A DNA stretch of 60,000 bases from Diphasiastrum complanatum (lineage: Eukaryota; Streptophyta; Lycopodiopsida; Lycopodiales; Lycopodiaceae), in the NCBI GenBank assembly GCA_029204225.1, contig CM055101.1, positions 44,888,180-44,948,179 on the forward strand, written 5' to 3'. A program made the position numbers and the translations under genes. Of the stretch, positions 12,901 to 26,992 are shown one piece after another. The notes beneath the pieces were generated by a model, which was not told where the DNA came from, searched no databases, and worked only from the letters and a program-made list of their open reading frames with translations. The stretch's first letter is position 1. Each line of letters starts with the position of its first letter.

Positions 12901-15900
12901 ACCTGCCTCTTGAAGGCAATGTATTGTGTCTCAACAGCATCTATGTCAGTGAAGTGTCTGGCGGCTCCATCCAAGTATCTCAACCAATCCAAACCTAGCT
13001 CCATGTTTGATGCATGCCGCTCAGATAGCCACATGGGATGCAATAAGTGGGCAACAGCGTGAATTGGCCTGGCCTATGGAACCAATTCCACCTGCGCTCC
13101 TAGGTATCCCGCAACACCACCATCCTATTTCACATAGTCAATGACATGTCACCAAATAAATCCGAAGATGCGAAGATGGCAACAAACTTATTTCAATTAC
13201 ACTAGACAGATTCCAAAACAACAAATAACTGAAACGACCATCAAGTACCATACCTATCCTCGGAGAAAAAATGTTGCTCCAGAAGCTGTCCAATTTTGTC
13301 CATGAACTCGTAAATAAGGCCCATAGTGTTGCCCTCATTGTCAACTAACCGTAGAACATGGTAGAACGGACTCATCATAGATGTAATGCTCTCAACCTCA
13401 CGCCAAAAACAATCGTCAAATACAATCCTCAAAAATCTCAAACCATCAGGCCTAATGGAGAAAGGTAGCTCCCTAAATGCAGCACTAGTGGCCATGTGTC
13501 TGAGCTGATGTCTGACCCTAATAAGCCTATGCATGACAATTAGGTCGAATGCAAAACGTGTGGGAGCTGGTTTCTTCAGATCTAGTGAACTAAAGGTGTG
13601 GAAAAGGGCAAGGGCACGTCTCTTCCAGGTGATAAATGTCACCACGGCAAGGGCCATATCAGCTATCCTACAGACCCAGGGCAAGCGGCCAATATCCCCC
13701 AATATAAGATCAATGCTATGTGCAACACAGGGGGTCCATACAATAGCAGGGTACTGTTGTTGTAGCAAGTGAGACATGTGCACGCAATTACTTGCGTTGT
13801 CGGTGCCAACCTGCACTATGTTGGCAGGGCCAACCTCCTCTGTAACCTCACTGATGATATCGAACATAAACTGTCCGTCAATGACCATCCCACGTCTACT
13901 AGCATCAATGGCCCGATAAAACATAGTGCCCATGCAGCAAGACACCAGTATGTTGATCACTAGCCGGCGGCAGGTGTCAGTCCAACCATCAGACATGATC
14001 GAGCACCCATAACTCTCCCGGGCCTTCCTAAGAGGCATCATGAGCTCCTCCACCCTAGATGTAAGGTGGGTGGTACGAACAGTCTCAGCCACGAGTGGAC
14101 TGAAGCGTGGACCTGCAGTAGCAACTGCAGCTATAGCCCTCTTGAAGGGCTTCGTGTCAGCAATGGCAAATGGCAGGTTCAGCTCATAGATCATGTTTGC
14201 CAAAGCCTGCAAGGCCTCTGCCTCAAGATGGGGTTGGAAAGACTCCCCCATGGACTGTTGTCTATACTGGGAGGTGCGAGCCGATCTACTGGAGGATGCC
14301 CTAGTGCGGTAAGCACCCCTACGAGGAGCAAGAGGAGGTATGTCAGTGGCAGGGGGGTGCCGAGGCTAGGGGAGAAACTGGGCCTGAGGTGGCTGAGAGG
14401 GATGATGTGGCTGAGCGGGATGTTGTGGCTGCGGGGGATGTTGCGGCTGCTGAGATGGGGGTGAAGAAGCTCCAGAAGAACCAGCCTCACCATGCTGTCT
14501 ATCATCACCATCCTCATCATCAGAGTCCAAATCATCCTGATGTGGGGGGAAAGTGGATGGTATGTCCTGGGAGTCCTGTGAGAGACCATCTGGTGCTGAC
14601 TCAGAGCGAAGAAATCGGAATGTCTGCACTAGGCGAGTCATTTGAGTGACTACAGGAGGACGCTGTGGAAATGCACCCACTGGAATAGATGCAGCAGGAG
14701 GAGGGGCGGGACGTGGTGCAGTGGGCTGTGGTGGTGCGGTAGGACGTGGTGCAGTGGGCTGAGGAACGAGTGGAGAATGTGCATCAGGCTGTGGGGGAGC
14801 AGGAACAGGAGGCTACTTGGGAGGGGTTTTGGGGGGAAAATAGAAATTAATTAATTAATCAATTAATTAGATGAACCGTACCACAGTTCATGAACCGTGG
14901 CACAGTTCCCAAGACCACGATTCTGGGAACCGTGGGTTCTATGCCTACATGACACCATTGTTCCTAAAAATTAAGGCATTGCCTTATTGAATCAAAGTTT
15001 TGTTCTTTATATTATGAACTTTGATGATTCTAAGTCATGCAAATTTATTCCATGCATTTGAAATAGATTCTTATATTTGCTCACGCAAATAAGATATGAT
15101 TTTATGACTCTTTATGACATCAAGATTTGCTTGATAATGACCTAAGAAATAATGTTCGATTGCTTATGCTACTAAGAAGTTGGTGTGCACAGGAACTCTT
15201 TAGAGTGGTACCAAAGATCCATGCCAACAAGGACTAATCCTGCTGGGATAAGAGGAAGCTAACTTGTAGTGTTATTCTAGCAACATTTTTTTGAATTCAG
15301 GACTTGTTTCTGATTTTACTTATGATCCAATCCATTTGGGTACTTTAAGGAATGGCTCCCAATGAATTGGTTTTAAGAAACCTCAAGAATTTGTACCGCA
15401 TGAATTGCTTTTGAGAAACCGCATGATTTACTTCTAAGGATCTTCAAGAATTGGGTTGCAACCACATAATTTGGTTCTAGAAGAACCACAAGAAATGAAT
15501 TTGTGATCCATATGAGACGCTAGGAACATCTAGGGATTGAACCCTTGGATCTTCTATCACCATGATGGTGGTTGGCAACTTCGATAACCTTTGCTAGCGA
15601 ATATTAAGACTGGGGTTTGGCAACCCATATCCCTTGCCCCAGAGATAAGACAAACATATTATGCCAAGACAAGATGGCTAATAATCCAATTGACATCATC
15701 CAATGGGGTTGGCTCAATTGGTTAGCTTGGCATCCAAAGTTTCTTTGGTCCCAAGTTCAAGTCCCCTTTAGAACCCAAGATCCATAATTCAATTGACACC
15801 CTTCTTACCCATACACCTTATCCTCCTTATCCAAAAATGACACTGCATATCCCATTTAACCAAGACCATTTCCTATTCATAAATAGGGCCTTCTGACCAT

Positions 15901-18900
15901 TGACTAGGGCACCCTCCTTGCATGTCAAGACTAGCTTTTGAGTGATTAGAATAATCTCCTTTCCATATATGACTCATGCAAACTTAAATACAAAAACTTT
16001 CCCTTAAGTTCTACTTGGGTTCCACTTGAGTTACACTCATCCCATGCATACACCCAAGCCCTTGCTCATAGAGTGTCTAAAGGGGTGGGGCGCCCTCCTC
16101 TCATTCTCGGTATTATGGAGTTGGAGAAGTGGCTTGGACTTGGAGAGCTTCCATCATCACTTTCAGACAAGCTTACATGCTTTGGGAGTCTTCCTTGACA
16201 AGGGAAGTACTATGTCTAACTTTCTATGTCCTACGTTTCCCATAATTTGTGTTATCTTTCTCATAGCGTTCTTTTCTTTGTAGTTGCCCTTTACTACTTA
16301 ATTATCTCTCTACCTTCTCTCTTACTCGGCCTACTTCCTCCTAATCTCTTCTCTATCATCTTCCTCACAATATCTCTTGCCTTCCTATCCCCCTCACATC
16401 ACCTCGTCTCATAATCCACTCCGTGGTCACTTTCTCTCAATAAATTTCTCTAGCACAGATTTTCTCTCATTACCAAAACCTACTTTCTCTCTCTAAAACC
16501 TTTCACTTCCTTTCATTCCTCACTAAGAAACTTCAAATTAGAAGTTGCATGTTAAAGGAACTAGTGAGGAACTGCTTTGCTGATGATTTGCTGTTTTTTA
16601 GCATATATTAAAGTATGTTTGTCTATTTTTAAGGATAGAAAAGGCAAGAGATCAAATTTAGGAAGTTATTCATTTGAAAAAACTGACTATGTGAAGTTTT
16701 CTTAGTGGACAGTTGAAAAATAAAGGAGTACTCCTGGAAGAAGGAGGGGGGGGGGGGGCGTTCTGTTCTCTATCTTGACCTCTCAATGCTTTGCATGTAT
16801 GGAAGACTGATGAGATGTGGAAATTTATACTATATCTTACATGTCCTATAATTCATGTAATGTTTATTTCTACAATTTGATGAGTTTACTCTTTTTAGTA
16901 ATCTCTGCATGTGAGACTTTGCCTTATATTTTAAGGGAAGAGTAGCTCATAGTTGTACTTTAAGTATTGCGAATTCACATTTTATCTGGCTACCTATTAT
17001 GTATTTGTTCATGCTCATTCATACTGATTAACATCGATGTCATTGATTTCCTGAACATTGTAGCCTGTGTTATATGTAGTATGTCTATAGAGATTTGAAC
17101 ATGTTAGGGTTTCTGATTTCAGTTTAAAACTTTAGTGAATTTCTGTTGCATGCAGTTTAATCTGCTCAATTTCATTACCTGATTGATGTTTTGAATTATT
17201 ACATTGCTGAGAGATGTACATAAGAGTTTCTTTAGGCATTACACTATGCCGCAGACTACAGTGGTTATTTTTCTTTTTGAGTACTGTAATTTTTACAAGT
17301 ATAGCATTAAAACTCTCTCCAGTGCATTTTTCATTTTTATGACGGAGTGCAACCTGTCTTTTGGATTTCCAGAAAAATGGAAGAAAGACTTGACGCACTC
17401 CTTCAAAAGCATCATTGAAATATCCAACACAGAAAATAATTTGGCAAAAATTGTCAATTATCTAGATATGAATGTGTCCCAAAGAATTAACTGTTCAGAG
17501 GGTCATGACATTTATTGCAAAAGAATGACACCACCTAATATTTGCAGAATCCTCCAAATTGAAGTCTCGACAAGCATACGTTGCTAGCTGTGGGACCATC
17601 TGTGCAAAAGATTCTGAAATCTGAACTAAATGCAACTGCACTACCAAGTAAGAATTAAATTATGAACAAGAAAAACCCAAAACTACCCCTATTGGTAGTC
17701 CATATGATGAGAAAAGGCACAACTCTTACTTGACAAAGCAAATTATGGAAAAACTATCGATATTGATATCAAGTCAAATATACCACCCAAACATACGCAC
17801 GTTCCAGATTTGAGATGTGCACCCACAAAATCTGAGACCATCAACTCAAATATGCATCGCATGAACTACACGCTGAGACATCCTTACTCATGTCATAAAC
17901 ACCAAGCATAAGTGTTGGCCACATGCATAAACGTACGTCCACATTAACCTTGATAACTTTACACAAAGAACAGCCTGAGTTTTCATCAGTCTTCTGGAAG
18001 CACGGGGAAGAAAATGCAAAATTTTATCTTTGTTGGATGCAAGCCATAATTTTTTAAGAATCATAGTAGCCTACTATATGGATAGTCTGATAACAGTAAA
18101 CACATCGGTGAATGATAAACCTATGACATATTACTGTATTTAGAACCTTATTAAACAGAAACCATACAATACAGTTGGGAAGCCCTATTAGAGAAGGATA
18201 CATTCACATTATTCACTTGTTTAACAGCATTATGTTTGTGGTAAACAAGGAGCTTGAAGGTTTGATAAATACCATAAGGTACTTCCTGACATGGGCAAGT
18301 CCTTGTCTTTCAAAGTTGTGTGTAATGCCTGTAGCAGACATTTATCCAGAAGGTTATCCATTTCATCCACAGTAACTGGTGCAACTGAGGTTGCAACATC
18401 ATCCATGTGATAATCTTCCTGAATTCGTAAATCATGGACCTCAGTAGCCACAATCTCTTCACTGTTGACAGAAAGAGGTCGATCAGAGTCAACAGACAAA
18501 TCTGACTTTGTACTGTCCTTTAGGATAGATACTGTTTCCACTTTATCATCAAGACGCTCCGTATCAAAATCTCTAGCTTCAGATGAAGAGGAAGTCGATG
18601 TCATTTGGCTTTGTGCAGCAGCTTTAACTGCAGGATCCTCCAAAACTATGTCCTCCAAAAACCCAGCATTTGGAATATATCGCCCTTCTGCTGCCTCCCT
18701 GCATATTCTTGATGTTCAGCCCAATTGCGTTTCAGACATAGTTGCCCAGAAACGTGTTTGTGGGCAAAAACGTTTCCAGAAACGCGTTTCTGGGAGCAGA
18801 ATCATGCCCACAAAAAACAGATTATATATATTTTTTGCCCTAAACTAGACCTAAACCATGTTGTAACCAACCCAATTGTAACCAAAACACATGGCAACCT

Positions 18901-19943
18901 ATAAAAATGCAATACCCTTGATCAGAGCTTTATTCTGATACCCATATTAATAGCCCACAAAAAACCCAAAAAAAAAACCATTTCTGAGAAACGCTCCCCC
19001 CTTTCAGAAACGTCTTTCAGAAACACGTTTCTGCAATGGGGGTGCAACTATGGTTTCAGACATGAGGAGTTTAAAGGCCATTGGGAGCAAGGAGAAAATA
19101 AGAAATGATGTCCTTATTAACTGAACCGAACTAATAAAAAAACTAAATTCGCAAACCATCTTTGACAAAATGACTGAGAAAAGCTTAAGGCTGGCCCTAA
19201 CCAGAGACTGTCTCGATAATAATGAGTGACCCGCAAAGCTTTTCCACGAAAACCTGCTTTTGTAGCGTCCATTAGACTCATTGCAGTCGTCCCTACCTGC
19301 ATTGGATACCCACAAATTGTCTTGGTATGAAGACACTGTTAACTTTTAGCTTTAGGTCAGATGAACTAAAATTTTCTGAAAATTGGGTTTCTGGTTTCTT
19401 TGACCCAAGAAATGGCATAAAAAGCATACTATAATACCAGTATACGACATGATGCTGCAGGTATCTTTATAAAAGAGAAGATTGCACTAGATTCCAAAAG
19501 GTTTCAACAAGTTGTACAAAGCGCCAAAGTGTTTGCATAAGTCCACTAAATGCACGTGTGACATGGGAGATTCTCCCAAACTCAAAAGGATAAACTCCTG
19601 GAACATGACCACTTCCTTTGTCTGAATGAACAATTCAGTCCTCATAGCAGATGTCACCAAATCAGAGCCTCGACCTAGCTTATGTCTATGTTATGATGTA
19701 TTCTATTGTTATGCAGAGTCTCCTCATGCTAGGGTCAGTCCGATTCTGATCCGCCATGGTAACCCGATCCTGATCCGCAATGTAATCTGATTCTGATCCG
19801 CGATGTAATCCTGCACTGTTGCTGAAATTTTTGCTAACATCTTTGCTCAAAGACAATAGCCATGTGGCATATTCAAGTGTGAATGCGCCTTGAATCAAGT
19901 TACAATTTGTTATTTGATAAATTGGAGCTCTCTCTTTATTTGA

Positions 19944-19997
<54 letters not shown>

Positions 19998-22900
19998 GCG
20001 ATGGCTCTTCTCCAGCGCCCTAGCTTCCTCTCCAGCGATGGCTCCTCTCCAGCGCACTAGCTAACTCTCCAGCTTCAGTAGCAGCAGCAGCAATAGCAGT
20101 GTTACCTCCAGGACTTGATCTGCGGCTTGCTTCCATTATATATAGCCATTTCTTGCTTTCTACCTTTTGGTTTAGTTAACACTGATAATTGTGTTTGGAT
20201 TTATTATATATGCTTTTCTTTCAGTTTTCTGGAGACGTTTTTCATACGCTCCCAACTGGTCCACATACTTAATATGTACTTATTTGTCTTATATGCCTTT
20301 TGGCATGGAAAAGACATTAATAAAGCTTTCTTTCTTTCTTTCTTTCTTTCTCCTCCATCGCCCTAGCTCCCTCTCCCTCTCCATGGCAAAAAAGAAGATC
20401 CGGGGGAGCCCACCCTCCCCCCACCTTTCCCCACGCTAGCTCCTCCTCCATCGCCCTAGCTGCCATCCCCCCTACTTCCCCCTCCCCCTCCTCCGTATCT
20501 CCTCCCTCCCCCACCCCTCCCCCCACTGCTGCGCAGCAGCAGGATGGAGTTGTTGCTACCGGACAGCAGGGGACTGCGCCTTTTCCTCATCCCGGTCCCT
20601 CCCTGTCCCCGGTTCCTATTCCTACGACCTGTCCTTGTTAAAGACTGAACTTCACTTTCCTTCATGCTTCCACGTGGCACAGTCTGTTCCCACAGAAAGA
20701 GACAACTACTAGTACAGTCTGTTTCCCATGGAAGATAGAGCACAGTTGTAGAGGGAAAGAGAGAAAGGAGAAATATTATGAGACTTGAACGCAGATATGC
20801 GGCAAGCTATGTACTCTCTTCCAGAACAATTTGAGTAATAGATCATTCTTGTCAGGTTTCTGTTGTGCATGAATGCCAATGCTTGAACTGATATGAGTAA
20901 ATGACATTGTTTTTACAATCTGAATTTAGTTGCAGGTTCGCGGGCTGGAAAAACTGAACGGCGAATCATGTGGGCCTATGAAGGTTCCATCTATATCTGG
21001 ATAGCAATACTTTGCTACTTTCATAGATGACTATACACACATGACCTTCGTCTACTTCTTGAAGAAAAAGTTTGATGTGTTTACTGTTTTCAAGCAGTTC
21101 AAGAGTTCAGTCGAAACACAAACAGGAAGAAAGATTAAAATTCTGAGATCTGATAATGGTGGCGAATACACTAGTACAGAATTCAAGAATTACTGTCTGA
21201 ATAAAGGAATCGAATGGCAGTATACCATGCCCTACATACCACAGCACAATGGGGTATCCGAAAGAAAGAACCGAACCCTGATGGAGGCAACAAGGTGTAT
21301 GATAGCGCATGCAAGGCTTCCGAAAGAATTTTGGGCAAAAACTATCTTGACAGCCGTTTATCTTCAAAATAGGAGTATGACAGCTGATGTAGCGATGCGA
21401 CTCTTATGAGGCCTGGATTGGTGAGAAGCCCAACCTGTCACATATCAGAGTATTTGGTTGCAAGGCTTACATGCATGTACCTAAAGAGAAGAGGTCGAAG
21501 CTTGATGAGAAGTCTAAGCACATGATTTTCGTGGGCTATGCAATCAATTCACCTGGATATAGGTTGTATGATCCTAGAACCAATAAAGTTCAGATGAGCA
21601 GAGATGTAAAGTTTGATAAGAAACATTTCAAGAAGACGCTGACTTGACTGGTAATCAATTTATCGATCTAACTCCTTACATCTCTGACTGGGCTGAAGAG
21701 GGAGCGCAAACTTGTGTGGAGCCGTTTCAACAGCCTATTCAAGAAGACCAACAAGCAGTTGAGCAACGAGAGTTGCAAGAAGGCTATTGAAAATTCTGCA
21801 GCAAACAATTGTGAAAGCAATTGCTGCCTAATAACTATAGAGCCCACATCTTACTCATAGGCAATGGCAAGTCCGGAATCTGAACAATGGAAGAAGGCGA
21901 TGCAGGGTGAAATTGATTCATTGCATAAGAATGAAACATTTCTCACTTGAGAGTCTGCCAGAAGGAAGGAAGGTTGTACACTGCAAATACGTCTACAAGA
22001 TAAAGCTCAAAGTGCTGAGCGATACAAGGCTAGATTAGTGGCCAAGGGATATTCTCAGAAGTATGGAGTAGACTACCAGAAAACATTCTCCTTTATGGTA
22101 AAACAATCTACCATTCGTCTCTTATTTGCTTTGGCTGTTACACGTTCCTTAATTGTCCATCATATAGATGTCAAGACTGCATTCCTTTATGGGTTTCTAG
22201 ATGAAGAGATTTATATGAGGTAGCCTGAAGGTTTCCTCAACCCACAGTTTGATGATTTGCAAGACCCAGCTATGGAGTATCTTAACTTCAATACTAGATC
22301 AACTATGAAAGCTTGAGAAACATAGCTATGGAAAACATCACATACAAGGAGAATTGCATAAGCACCTCACAACACCAAAAGTTAGAAGAAGAAATGAATT
22401 GCTAGAGAAAGAGAGGAGGGCGTGGGTCCTCCAAATCCTTGTGAGGCAAGCACCTCATTTACATGCATAGAAGGTCAAGGTGTCAACCATAGGAGTGAGC
22501 TACTTGGCCAAGTGGGCCACTTGCACTAATTTACTCAACTTACAAAAGGGGGGTCTCATGTATTTATTTAATAACATGCCCCATGAATTATGTACAACTT
22601 ACAACTTAACTAGTGCTTAGCCAAAGGGGTTAAATAGGCATTACTCTTCAACACCCCCCCTTAATGGCAATTTTATTCAAACTGACACCCAACAAAGTTC
22701 TGAACTTTCCAAATTTATCTTTACTAAGTGGCTTAGTAAAAATATCAGCTACCTGGTCGTTGGTGTCACAATAAACTAGCTCGATCTCCCCACTGTGCAC
22801 TTTCCCTCGTATGAAATGTTATGTGCTTCGTCCGTGCATGATAGACTGGATTTCTCGCAAGCTGAATGCAACTTTGGTTATCACAACGTAACAATGTAGG

Positions 22901-25900
22901 TCTTACTTGAGCAATCTGCATGTCCTCAAGTAGACGGCGTAACCAAATGGCTTCAGAGGCGGACCTTGTAGTCGCCCTGAACTCAGCTTCGGTAGATGAT
23001 AGAGCAATAGTAGGTTGTTTCTTGCTGCACCATGATATAGCCCCTGAACCTAGGCTAAAACAATAGCCTGTCGTCGATCTCCAATCGTCTCTATCACCTG
23101 CCCAATCAAAATCTGAATAACCTTCCAGCTGAAGGTCTCCATCATCAGTGTATCCAATCCCATAGGTCATCGTCCCTCTCACATATCGTAGGATCCGCTT
23201 GGCTGCCTTCCAATGTGCTTCGGTAGGCTTACTCATGAATTGACTTGCAATCCCAACCGCATAAGCAATATTTGGCCTGGTGGTAGTAAGTAAGGTAAAT
23301 CAAGCTGCCCACCAATTGACGATAGAGAGTCTCATCTGCAAATGCTGGACCATCATCTGTTGATGGCTTGTTGCTTGCATCCATGGGTGTGCTAATTGGT
23401 TTGCTTTCTTGCATGTTAAACCTCTTCAATAATTTCTGTGCATACTTTGCCTATGAGATAAAAGACAACGCTTCCCTTTCCAAACCTCAACTCCTAGGCA
23501 ATAGTGTAGCAAACCCAAATCTTTCATCTCAAACCCACTAGAAAGATTTTTCTTAACACAAGCAATAAGTTTCTTATTGCTTCCCGTGATGAGTAGATCA
23601 TCCACATAGAGCACAACAACCACAAAGTCTTCTCCTTCCCTAAAGACATAAAGATTGCAATCAAACTTACTTTTCTCAAATCCTTGCCTTGCAAAGTACT
23701 CGTCAATTCGGCTATGCCAAGCCCTTGGCGCCTGTTTGAGTCCATACAAGGCTTTCCTAAGCCTGCAAACCAGATTCTCCTTGCCTGTTATCTCAAACCC
23801 CTGCGGTTGTTCCATGTAAACCTCCTCCTGTAGGTGCCCATTAAGAAAGGCACTCTTGACATCCATTTGATGAACATCCCAATCAAAATATGAGGCTAAG
23901 GCCAAAACGGTCCTGATAGATGTCATCTTAGCAACAGGTGCGAATGTCTCATCATAGTCTAGCCCTTCCTGTTGGGCGTAGCCTTTCGCCACCAACCTTG
24001 CCTTGTACTTGTCCATTGTTCCATTGGCATGAAACTTGGTCTTATAGACCCACTTGCAACCTATTGGTTGCTTCCCTTCTAGCAATGTAGTGAGCTCCCA
24101 TGTGTCATTCTTGACAATGGAGTCATACTCCTCCTGCATGGCATATGGCCATACCTTTTCCTTCACGGCTTCGTGAAAGAATTGTGGCTCATCTGCATCC
24201 AGAATAGTAGACATAAGAGCAAAGTTAGCCTGTTGTCTCTCATCAGACCTAAGAGATCTTTTGGCACCCTGTTCACTGCTCTCTTCTTCTTCCATCATTT
24301 GACCCTCTTTGATTGTTTCCCAATACCACCTAGGTAGCTTCTTCCTAGCGGTAGGCGATGTGGATGGTGACCACGTATCCCATGATGGTACTATCTTAGT
24401 CTTCCGTTTATCCCCAACTTCGGCTTCTGGTACTTGGCCAAAAAGAGGTCTCGAACTAGTGTGTTCGATTTCCTATTGTTGCTCTTGCACTTGAGGCTCA
24501 CAGGACTCTTGACTAGGATCCTCATCCGTGGAATCAATCAAGGGTATGAACTCAGAAGTTCCATCCTTCTCCTGCTCCTGTATCTTGGGTGAATGCTCTT
24601 CATCAAAGATGACATCTTGACTTAGGATCTTCTTCCTTTTTTCGAGATCATATAGCACATAGGCTTTCTCACCTTCACTATACCCAAGGAAGATACACTT
24701 CACGGATTTTGCATCAAGTTTCTTCCGCGAGTCCTTTGGTGTATGTGCATATGCCGTACACCCAAATACTCGTAGGCTGCCCACTTTGGGCTTGTTGCCA
24801 CCATACGCTTCTTCAGGCATGATTCCTTCAACTGCTTTGGTTGGACTTCTATTCAATAGAAAAACAGCAGTTGCTACCGCTTCCGCCCAAAAGGACTTTG
24901 GCAACCCCTTTGCCTTGAGCATGGTCCTCGCACACTCAACTATAGACCTGTTTTTCCGCTCAGCCACGCCGTTCAGCTGCGGTGTATGTGGAGCGGCAAA
25001 CTGTCTCTTTATCCCACATGCGTTGCAAAGATCTTTGAATTCATCAGAAATATACTCACCACCCTTATCTGACCTGGAAGTCTTTAGCCTCTTCCCTGTG
25101 TGGTTTTCCACCATAGCTTTCCACTGTTTGAAGTATTTGAACGCTTCAGATTTCAGCTTTAGAAAGTAGACCCATACCTTCCGTGAGAAATCATCTACGA
25201 AGGTCATGAGATAGTACGCCCCCCCCTGCTGATCTGATCTGCATGGGACCGCACAAATCTGAATGCACAAGCTCAAGAATACCCTTGGTCCTGGTAGCTT
25301 TTCCCTTTGAAAACCTTTGCTTCTGCTGCTTTCCTAGTGCACAAGCCTCATATGTATCTGAAGAAGACTTAATGCTAGGAAGATCTACTACCATGTTGTG
25401 CTTGTTCAAAACTTGCAAACTTTTATAGCTCAAATGACCATACCTCTCGTGCCAAAGCTTGTCCCGATTAGTATCCCCTGCTGACAAGGCCTCTTGGCTA
25501 GGAATGGTTGTGTAAAGCTTGTAAAGACCCCCTTCTTGCATTCCCTTGGCTACCACCTTGAAGCCTTGATCTTTGTCTTTTACCAAACATGTAGATTCGT
25601 CAAACTCTACCAACAAGTTCTGTTTGGTAATGGCACCAACAGATAGCAAGTTCTTAGCCAACCCTGGTACATGCAACACACTCTTGATTACCTTCACCTC
25701 ACCTGATGACAGCTGCACTGAAACTGTGCCATTGCCCCTCACCTCATGTGTAGAGTTATCTCCAAGGCATACATGCTGACCATCTCCTGTCTCCTCATAG
25801 GTGTTGAACCAATCTCTATGAGGTGTCATGTGTTTTGAGGCTCCAGAATCGATGTACCATCCACCAAACGTGGATTCAGATGATAGGGCTGCGGTGAATA

Positions 25901-26960
25901 GATCAAGCCCACCAGATTGCTCCTCCAATGGAACTTTGTCAACAAAGTGACCCTGCTGGTTCTTTCCCTTCTTCTGATCACTTTGCTTCTTCCTGCATTC
26001 AAAAGCGAAATGCCCATACTTGCCACAATAGTTGCAGTTGCCCTTCCTCCAGAAAGACCTTCCAAACCTCAGTCAGAATTAGAAAGTTTTTGGATCATCC
26101 CACTCCCCTCGCCAATAGCTCTCCAACAGTGCAAGACTCGACCTGATCTAACTCCTGTAGATCAAAAGCGCCCTCTTTCAAGATTGAGGTGCTTGTAGAA
26201 GATGAGAATCTTCTCAAGAATCTGAGCACTGAAGTTTCTCTCACTCACAGACTCACAGGCTAGACAATCTGCTCTGATACCATGATGATTTGCAAGACCC
26301 AGCTATGGAGTATCTTAACTTCAATACTAGATCAACTATGAAAGCTTGAGAAACATAGCTATGGAAAACATCACATACAAGGAGAATTGCATAAGCACCT
26401 CACAACACCAAAAGTTAGAAGAAGAAATGAATTGCTAGAGAGAGAGAAAAGGGTGATCTTTGGGACTTCATTACACATGGAGACATTCTATTTTTCACTT
26501 AGACACATGAGAGCTCCTTGAGGGGATTACCGGAATTTTCAGGATTTCGGACCTACATGCTCTCTCGAATGATTAGGGCTAAGCCCTCAATCCCACACCA
26601 GATTATCACTGCTGAGTTTGTTGTTCCTCCTATTTTAGTGGATGCCCTTTTTAGGCTCATTATATATATCCAGAGTATTGGCTCTCCCTTTTGACAGATA
26701 TTCCTACCTTGCAGTCACATCCTCGAGACTACTCTATGTCTTCAGTGGTCTCAGGTGATATCACATACAGTGCTATCTCTTGGATATACTTGTCTGTTGT
26801 AGTTATTTTTTAGTGATAGACATTATGTATTTCAAATTGCATTTCTTTAGCTGTTTTGTGGAGTTACTATGCTCCTTGACTACTACACACTTGAGATGTA
26901 CTACTCTGTCTTATATGCTTTTTGGCATTAAAAGACATAATAAAGCTTTCTTTCTTTCTT

Positions 26961-26992
<32 letters not shown>

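Larger units (their letters stand above)
10668..14943 (-). mobile_element. hAT DNA transposon with exact 8-bp TSD
   Basis: A 4276-bp element with ends CATAGA ... TCTATG, flanked by the direct repeat CCTACATG at 10660-10667 and 14944-14951. An 8-bp duplication and CA/TG-type ends are the hAT signature. Subterminal regions on both sides carry repeated GAACCGT/ACGGTTC motifs and AATTAATTAATT tracts (10760-10785 and 14845-14870), likely transposase binding sites. The transposase runs on the minus strand and is damaged, so this copy is probably immobile. It sits inside EIF2D intron 5. Confidence 0.93.
9822..18272 (-). other. EIF2D intron 5
   Basis: 8451 bp, GTATTT to GAACAG. Half is a 4.3-kb hAT element (10668-14943). 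It also holds a tRNA-like retroposon (15696-15783), a pyrimidine-rich stretch (16260-16500) and a 14-G run near 16745. From 16500 to 18270 I see only AT-rich sequence without a supported gene. Confidence 0.85.
22250..26442 (-). mobile_element. Ty1/copia element, gag-deleted
   Basis: On the minus strand: a truncated 5' LTR (26283-26442), an initiator-Met primer site TGGTATCAGAGC (26271-26282), pol domains, a G-rich polypurine tract (AAGGGGGGG, near 22655) and a complete 3' LTR (22250-22653, 404 bp, TGTTGAAG ... AATCATCA). The two LTRs agree closely over their shared 160 bp. It is inserted in the plus-strand copia fragment ending at 22249. The 5' LTR is cut at a GA-rich site where a LINE begins, so the target duplication cannot be checked. 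Confidence 0.9.

Noticed and set aside
17204-17587. 127-codon open frame in EIF2D intron 5
   Set aside because: Low-complexity hydrophobic start, no recognised motif, overlaps an open frame on the other strand and lies inside an intron of a gene on the other strand; probably chance.
19297-19335. Longer EIF2D exon 4 starting at CAG/TGTCTTCATACC
   Set aside because: The frame is open upstream, but the conserved P-I-A-V-G-T-T-A-M-S junction requires the exon to begin at GTA (19296).
24786-25169. 127-codon plus-strand frame
   Set aside because: Antisense of copia integrase, whose motifs are on the minus strand.
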